DNA of 8,664 bases. Source: Myxococcales bacterium. GTDB taxonomy: Bacteria; Myxococcota_A; Polyangia; Fen-1088. The notes beneath the pieces were generated by a model. The model saw only the letters and a list, made by a program, of their open reading frames with translations. It had not been told where the DNA came from and made no database searches. The stretch lies in contig PMZX01000481.1 in the NCBI GenBank assembly GCA_003170035.1, positions 1-8,664 on the forward strand. The letters run 5' to 3'. The position numbers were made by a program, and so were the translations under genes. This document shows, one piece after another, positions 6,085-8,664 of this stretch (its first letter is position 1; every line of letters starts with the position of its first letter).

Positions 6085-7041
6085 ATGAAAACCTCGCTTA
6101 TTCCGCTCGTCGCTCTCGCCATGCCCCTTGCAGCCTGTATCAAGCCCCCACCCGATGATTGCCAATATTGCAGCGACCCGTCTTGTCCGACATCGACGGT
6201 CTACTCGCCCCCGTCGGTCGACTACCCCCCGCCAACAGACATGCCAACCCGCGGACACGGTGCTCCTGACGCGTCCGCGACGCGTTCCCAGGAATCCTCT
6301 GCCCCCGACGCGGCGCCAAGAGCGCCCATCTGCAGGCGAGACGCCGGCGCTGAATCGCCCGCGCCTGCCCCGGAGGCCGATGCGGGAGTCGCTGATCCAT
6401 CGCCCGACGCGTCCGTGGCCGACACGACAGCACCTTCATCGCCCGACAGCGGAAACCTTGCGGACCGGACCGCAGACGCGACGGCGCTTCCCCCGTGCAC
6501 TGACGCCGGCACCTGTGGCAAGCCGGTGGTTCCGCTCTGCACCTGGAACCGCGAATGTGGAACCGGCGGCCGCTGCGCGGATGGCGAATGCCAGCACCCA
6601 TGCACCAACAGCAGCACGTGCGGGACTGGTGACACATGTCAGGCCGGCTTCTGCCAGCCAGCCGTCAATTCGGGCGGGCAGTGCCTGTACACCGCGGACT
6701 GCAGCGCAGGGTCGGCGTGTATCAACGCTTTCTGCAACGCCGGCTGCAAGGTGGACAGCGACTGTCCCAACCGCGCCGATGCCTGCTCGGGCAACGTGTG
6801 CCGGCCCGACCGCCGGCCCACGCTGCAGTGCCGGTCGAATCAAGACTGCGCGTCGGATCGGGAATGTGTGAATGCCACCTGCCGCACGCCCTGCGCTTCT
6901 GACCAGAACTGCGGGGCTGCTTGTTCCGGCACCTTGTGCCGGGAAGGCTACTGTGTGCAGGCGCAGGAACTCGCGCCTCAGTGCTCCCGGAATGCCACGT
7001 GCGGTGCCGGGCACACCTGCATCGACGCGGTCTGCCTCTAG
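6085..7041 (+). CDS. Lipoprotein with repeated C-x5-C-x5-C-x4-C modules (function unknown)
   Basis: This encodes 318 residues. The signal peptide ends in a textbook lipobox LAAC (Cys18), so the protein should be lipid-anchored. Residues about 19-145 are a Pro/Ala/Asp/Ser-rich disordered spacer with recurring PDA and DAG motifs and a few cysteines. Residues 152-317 hold seven cysteine modules. Five are exactly C-x5-C-x5-C-x4-C (for example CTWNRECGTGGRCADGEC), the fourth has one extra residue in the middle gap, and the sixth is rearranged with a shortened gap and two extra cysteines. Such modules are common in myxobacterial surface proteins and resemble small disulfide-rich Dickkopf-like repeats. 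They probably act in binding or as a rigid stalk; no catalytic motif is seen. The ATG at 6085 is chosen because AAGGAG lies 7 bases upstream and the lipobox follows. The longer reading frame from 5971 would run through the promoter. Confidence 0.85.
   Translation: MKTSLIPLVALAMPLAACIKPPPDDCQYCSDPSCPTSTVYSPPSVDYPPPTDMPTRGHGAPDASATRSQESSAPDAAPRAPICRRDAGAESPAPAPEADAGVADPSPDASVADTTAPSSPDSGNLADRTADATALPPCTDAGTCGKPVVPLCTWNRECGTGGRCADGECQHPCTNSSTCGTGDTCQAGFCQPAVNSGGQCLYTADCSAGSACINAFCNAGCKVDSDCPNRADACSGNVCRPDRRPTLQCRSNQDCASDRECVNATCRTPCASDQNCGAACSGTLCREGYCVQAQELAPQCSRNATCGAGHTCIDAVCL
6538..7035 (+). repeat. Seven cysteine-rich modules in the lipoprotein
   Basis: Each module has four cysteines spaced 5-5-4. 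Modules begin CTWNRE, CTNSST, CLYTAD, CKVDSD, CRSNQD, CASDQN and CSRNAT. DNA identity between modules is low, so this is an old protein-level duplication, unlike the nearly identical 54-bp repeats of the protein at 645-1673. Confidence 0.85.
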
Positions 7042-7064
7042 ATACTTGCCTAGCCTAGCTTGCA

Positions 7065-7098
7065 TTGGCCCGAAGCGAACCCAATCGCCTCGGGCCAA
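7065..7098 (+). terminator. Terminator-like hairpin after the Cys-rich lipoprotein gene
   Basis: TTGGCCCGA (7065-7073) pairs perfectly with TCGGGCCAA (7090-7098). After one A-C mismatch, GCGA (7075-7078) pairs with TCGC (7085-7088), leaving a six-base loop. The stem begins 24 bases after the stop codon. The downstream sequence has only scattered T residues, so termination may be imperfect or factor-assisted. Confidence 0.55.
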
Positions 7099-7151
7099 CG
7101 CCTTGTTCGAGTGCGGGGTGTAGCGCCCACGCCGCTGATGTTTGGCAACTA

Positions 7152-7309
7152 ACCCTACTGTGTCGGATTCTCCCGTCGCCGTCGCTGCTGTGGGTCCCGT
7201 CCGCTTTCTCGCTTCTCGGTCAGATACGCTCGGTATCTTCCCTCGGCGCTCGTCGCGGCCGGGCCTCCTCGCGACGCGACGGCTCGGTCCGAATCCGACA
7301 CAGTAGGGC
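7152..7309. mobile_element. MITE-like element with 18-bp terminal inverted repeats and TA duplication
   Basis: CCCTACTGTGTCGGATTC (7153-7170) and its exact complement (7291-7308) face each other across about 120 bp. TA flanks both ends (7150-7151 and 7310-7311), as expected for IS630/Tc1-mariner-type insertion. Inside, 7173-7185 pairs with 7271-7282 with one bulged base. A six-bp hairpin AGATAC/GTATCT (7222-7238) sits exactly at the centre. No open reading frame of transposase size fits, so it would be non-autonomous. The alternative is a large structured intergenic repeat acting between convergent genes. Confidence 0.55.
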
Positions 7310-8514
7310 TAGGGAGCTAGCGACAGGAATGTGATTTCGTTGCCTCCAGCGACGGCGACTTGCGTCTTGTCGGGGGAGACAGCAAGCCCGAGCGCCTGAG
7401 CGCCGGTTGACCATGCTCGCGATTCGGAGAAGACGCCAGCGGTCGCAGTCCAGAGGAAGACCTGGCCCGTCCAATCGTCGCTGATGAGATGAGCATCGTC
7501 TATCCAGACGACGTGGCTCACGTAGGCGTTGTGACCTGCGAGACTTTGCAGAAGGACTCCTGTGTCAGCATCCCAGATTTTGATGGCATTGTTGATGCCC
7601 GTGTAGTCCGCCACCATCCCGGTCCAGTCCGCGCCAGTGGTGGCAATGAGACGGCTGTTGGGCGAGAAATCACCATCGGCCATTTCGTCGGCGGTCCCGT
7701 TCAGAGTCAGGACCAGGGTCGCGTCCGACAGGCTCCAGACCGTAACCCTATAGTCGACACCCCCCACAATCAGACGGGAATCGTCCGGCGAGAAATGAAC
7801 GTTGTGCACGGACGTGGGGTAGGGGATGGAAGCCACACGGACGCCATCGCTGACTCGCCAGACTTCGACTGGTCCGACGTACCCAGCGGTCACCAGCAGC
7901 GTCCCATCGTGCGAGAAAGAAACCGAGTCGGAGTAGAATCCGCACGAGGCCGGAATCGTTCGAACCAAGCTGCCGCTCGCCACGTCCCAGAGTTTGACGA
8001 TGTTCGGCGTCGGTGATGAATTGCCACCGCCACTCTGTGCGCCGGCAGCCGCAAGTGTGTTGCCGTCAGGGGAAAAGGCGATGCTGTAGGTGACACCGCC
8101 GATGCCTTCAATGTCGCGCACGGCCGCACCGTCGCTGAGCCTGCGCAGGTGTACGTTGGGCTTTGCACCTTCCGCCCCGACCGCCAGCAACTGGCCATCG
8201 GGGGAGTAGGCGACGGCATTGGTGCGCCCGCCGGGGTTGGTGACGGTGCCGGAACTGGTGCTAGCGCTGCGGCTGGTGACGCCGCCGAAGTTGGGTTCGC
8301 CACCGTAGCCGGTGGAGGCGCAACAGTAGCTGACGGCGCCGCCGGAGTTGGTGACGCTGGCCGAGCCGGGGACGTTCTCCGGCCCAACAGCGCCGCCGGA
8401 GCTGGTGGTGCTGGGCGGATTGATCACGCCACCAGAGGTGGTGATACCGCTGGGGCCGGTGAGCGTGCAGGCAGACGAAAGGAGCAGGGCAAGGGCAGCG
8501 TGAACGGCTTTCAT
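7309..8514 (-). CDS. Secreted WD40-repeat beta-propeller lipoprotein
   Basis: This encodes 401 residues. The signal peptide ends LLSSAC (Cys16), a lipobox-like site, so it is probably a lipoprotein. Residues about 20-95 are a Gly/Ser/Thr/Pro spacer with GG motifs like those of its neighbours. Residues about 98-401 contain seven WD40-type blades, each built on [FYV]SPDG followed by a [VI]xLW strand: AYSPDG, AFSPDG, SFSHDG, HFSPDD, DFSPNS, WIDDAH and AVSPDK, with KLWDV, EVWRV, TVWSL, KIWDA and FLWTA. Seven blades make a closed propeller, usually a binding scaffold; no enzyme motif is visible. ATG 8514 is chosen: GGGAG lies 7 bases upstream, versus 4 for the adjacent ATG 8517. The in-frame ATG at 8580 falls inside a -24/-12 promoter. 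The gene is convergent with the Cys-rich lipoprotein gene, and its TAG stop spans the boundary of the MITE-like element. Confidence 0.88.
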   Translation of the reverse strand: MKAVHAALALLLSSACTLTGPSGITTSGGVINPPSTTSSGGAVGPENVPGSASVTNSGGAVSYCCASTGYGGEPNFGGVTSRSASTSSGTVTNPGGRTNAVAYSPDGQLLAVGAEGAKPNVHLRRLSDGAAVRDIEGIGGVTYSIAFSPDGNTLAAAGAQSGGGNSSPTPNIVKLWDVASGSLVRTIPASCGFYSDSVSFSHDGTLLVTAGYVGPVEVWRVSDGVRVASIPYPTSVHNVHFSPDDSRLIVGGVDYRVTVWSLSDATLVLTLNGTADEMADGDFSPNSRLIATTGADWTGMVADYTGINNAIKIWDADTGVLLQSLAGHNAYVSHVVWIDDAHLISDDWTGQVFLWTATAGVFSESRAWSTGAQALGLAVSPDKTQVAVAGGNEITFLSLAP

Positions 8515-8521
8515 CATAGTT

Positions 8522-8526
8522 CTCCC
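8522..8526 (-). promoter_or_regulatory. Shine-Dalgarno of the WD40 lipoprotein gene
   Basis: GGGAG on the minus strand, 7 bases before ATG 8514 and only 4 before ATG 8517; this favours the second of the two tandem ATGs. Confidence 0.65.
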
Positions 8527-8568
8527 AGTCTTGAGATAACGCACTCCGGCGAGGCGGGCCAACCAACG

Positions 8569-8584
8569 AGCAACAAGCATGCCA
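8569..8584 (-). promoter_or_regulatory. Strong sigma-54 (-24/-12) promoter match of the WD40 lipoprotein gene
   Basis: On the minus strand TGGCATGCTTGTTGCT fits TGGCACG-N4-TTGCW with a single mismatch (T for C at the sixth base) and correct GG-N10-GC spacing. The predicted transcript start is near 8558, giving a 44-base leader before ATG 8514. This is the best promoter match in the window. Confidence 0.6.
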
Positions 8585-8664
8585 CAGAAAAATCCCCAGC
8601 TGCGCAGGCTAGGCGACGAGTCGGCTGCGAAACAGGCCTGCTGCGCAACATCGCTGTCAGAGTT
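8585..8664. other. Upstream region of the WD40 gene, with repeated GCTGCGCA
   Basis: No gene is supported in these last 80 bp. GCTGCGCA occurs twice in the same orientation (8599-8606 and 8640-8647), 41 bp apart, close to four helical turns. The first copy is part of the 8-bp palindrome CTGCGCAG (8600-8607). These could be activator sites for the promoter at 8569-8584, but the words are short and GC-rich. Confidence 0.3.

Noticed and set aside
7152..7309. The terminal inverted repeat as an ordinary intrinsic terminator
   Set aside because: The arms are about 120 bp apart and no U-tract follows; a compact hairpin at 7065-7098 serves that role better for the plus-strand gene.
8518..8580. N-terminal extension of the WD40 lipoprotein to 8580
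   Set aside because: It overlaps the -24/-12 promoter, has no ribosome site and would bury the signal peptide.

Overview
The DNA is GC-rich, with Gly-Gly-repeat linkers on exported proteins, a Cys-rich 'PDA'-type lipoprotein, a secreted WD40 propeller and three -24/-12 (sigma-54) promoter look-alikes. Together these point to a myxobacterium (Myxococcota, probably a Polyangiales-like genome). That assignment is inference from style; no marker gene in the window settles it.

Layout, left to right. (1) 1-459 (+): 3' end of clpX, the AAA+ unfoldase of the ClpXP protease. (2) 645-1673 (+): exported Gly-rich protein with a tandem 54-bp repeat and an unassigned ten-cysteine C-terminal domain. (3) 1700-3343 (-): lipoprotein glycoside hydrolase of family GH26 (beta-mannanase-like) on a long GG-hexapeptide linker, convergent with gene 2. 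(4) 3587-5793 (-): galK-galT, overlapping at a TGATG junction; these are two of the Leloir pathway enzymes. (5) 6085-7041 (+): lipoprotein with a Pro/Ala/Asp linker and seven Cys modules, divergent from galK. (6) 7042-7308: intergenic region with a terminator-like hairpin and a roughly 158-bp terminal-inverted-repeat element that looks like a non-autonomous (MITE-type) IS630/mariner relative. (7) 7309-8514 (-): secreted seven-bladed WD40 lipoprotein, followed by its upstream region to the window end.

How they fit together: galK and galT are translationally coupled and turn galactose into UDP-galactose/glucose-1-phosphate. The GH26 enzyme lies downstream on the same strand, 243 bp away and with its own ribosome binding site. 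A mannanase next to galactose genes suggests galactomannan use, although no alpha-galactosidase, galE or transporter is visible here. The other three exported proteins share an architecture (signal peptide, low-complexity spacer, folded domain), and each has a plausible sigma-54 promoter close upstream. The most notable points are these three promoters, the MITE-like element inserted exactly in the WD40 stop codon, the nested palindrome in the GH26 leader, and the unassigned Cys-rich domain of gene 2.
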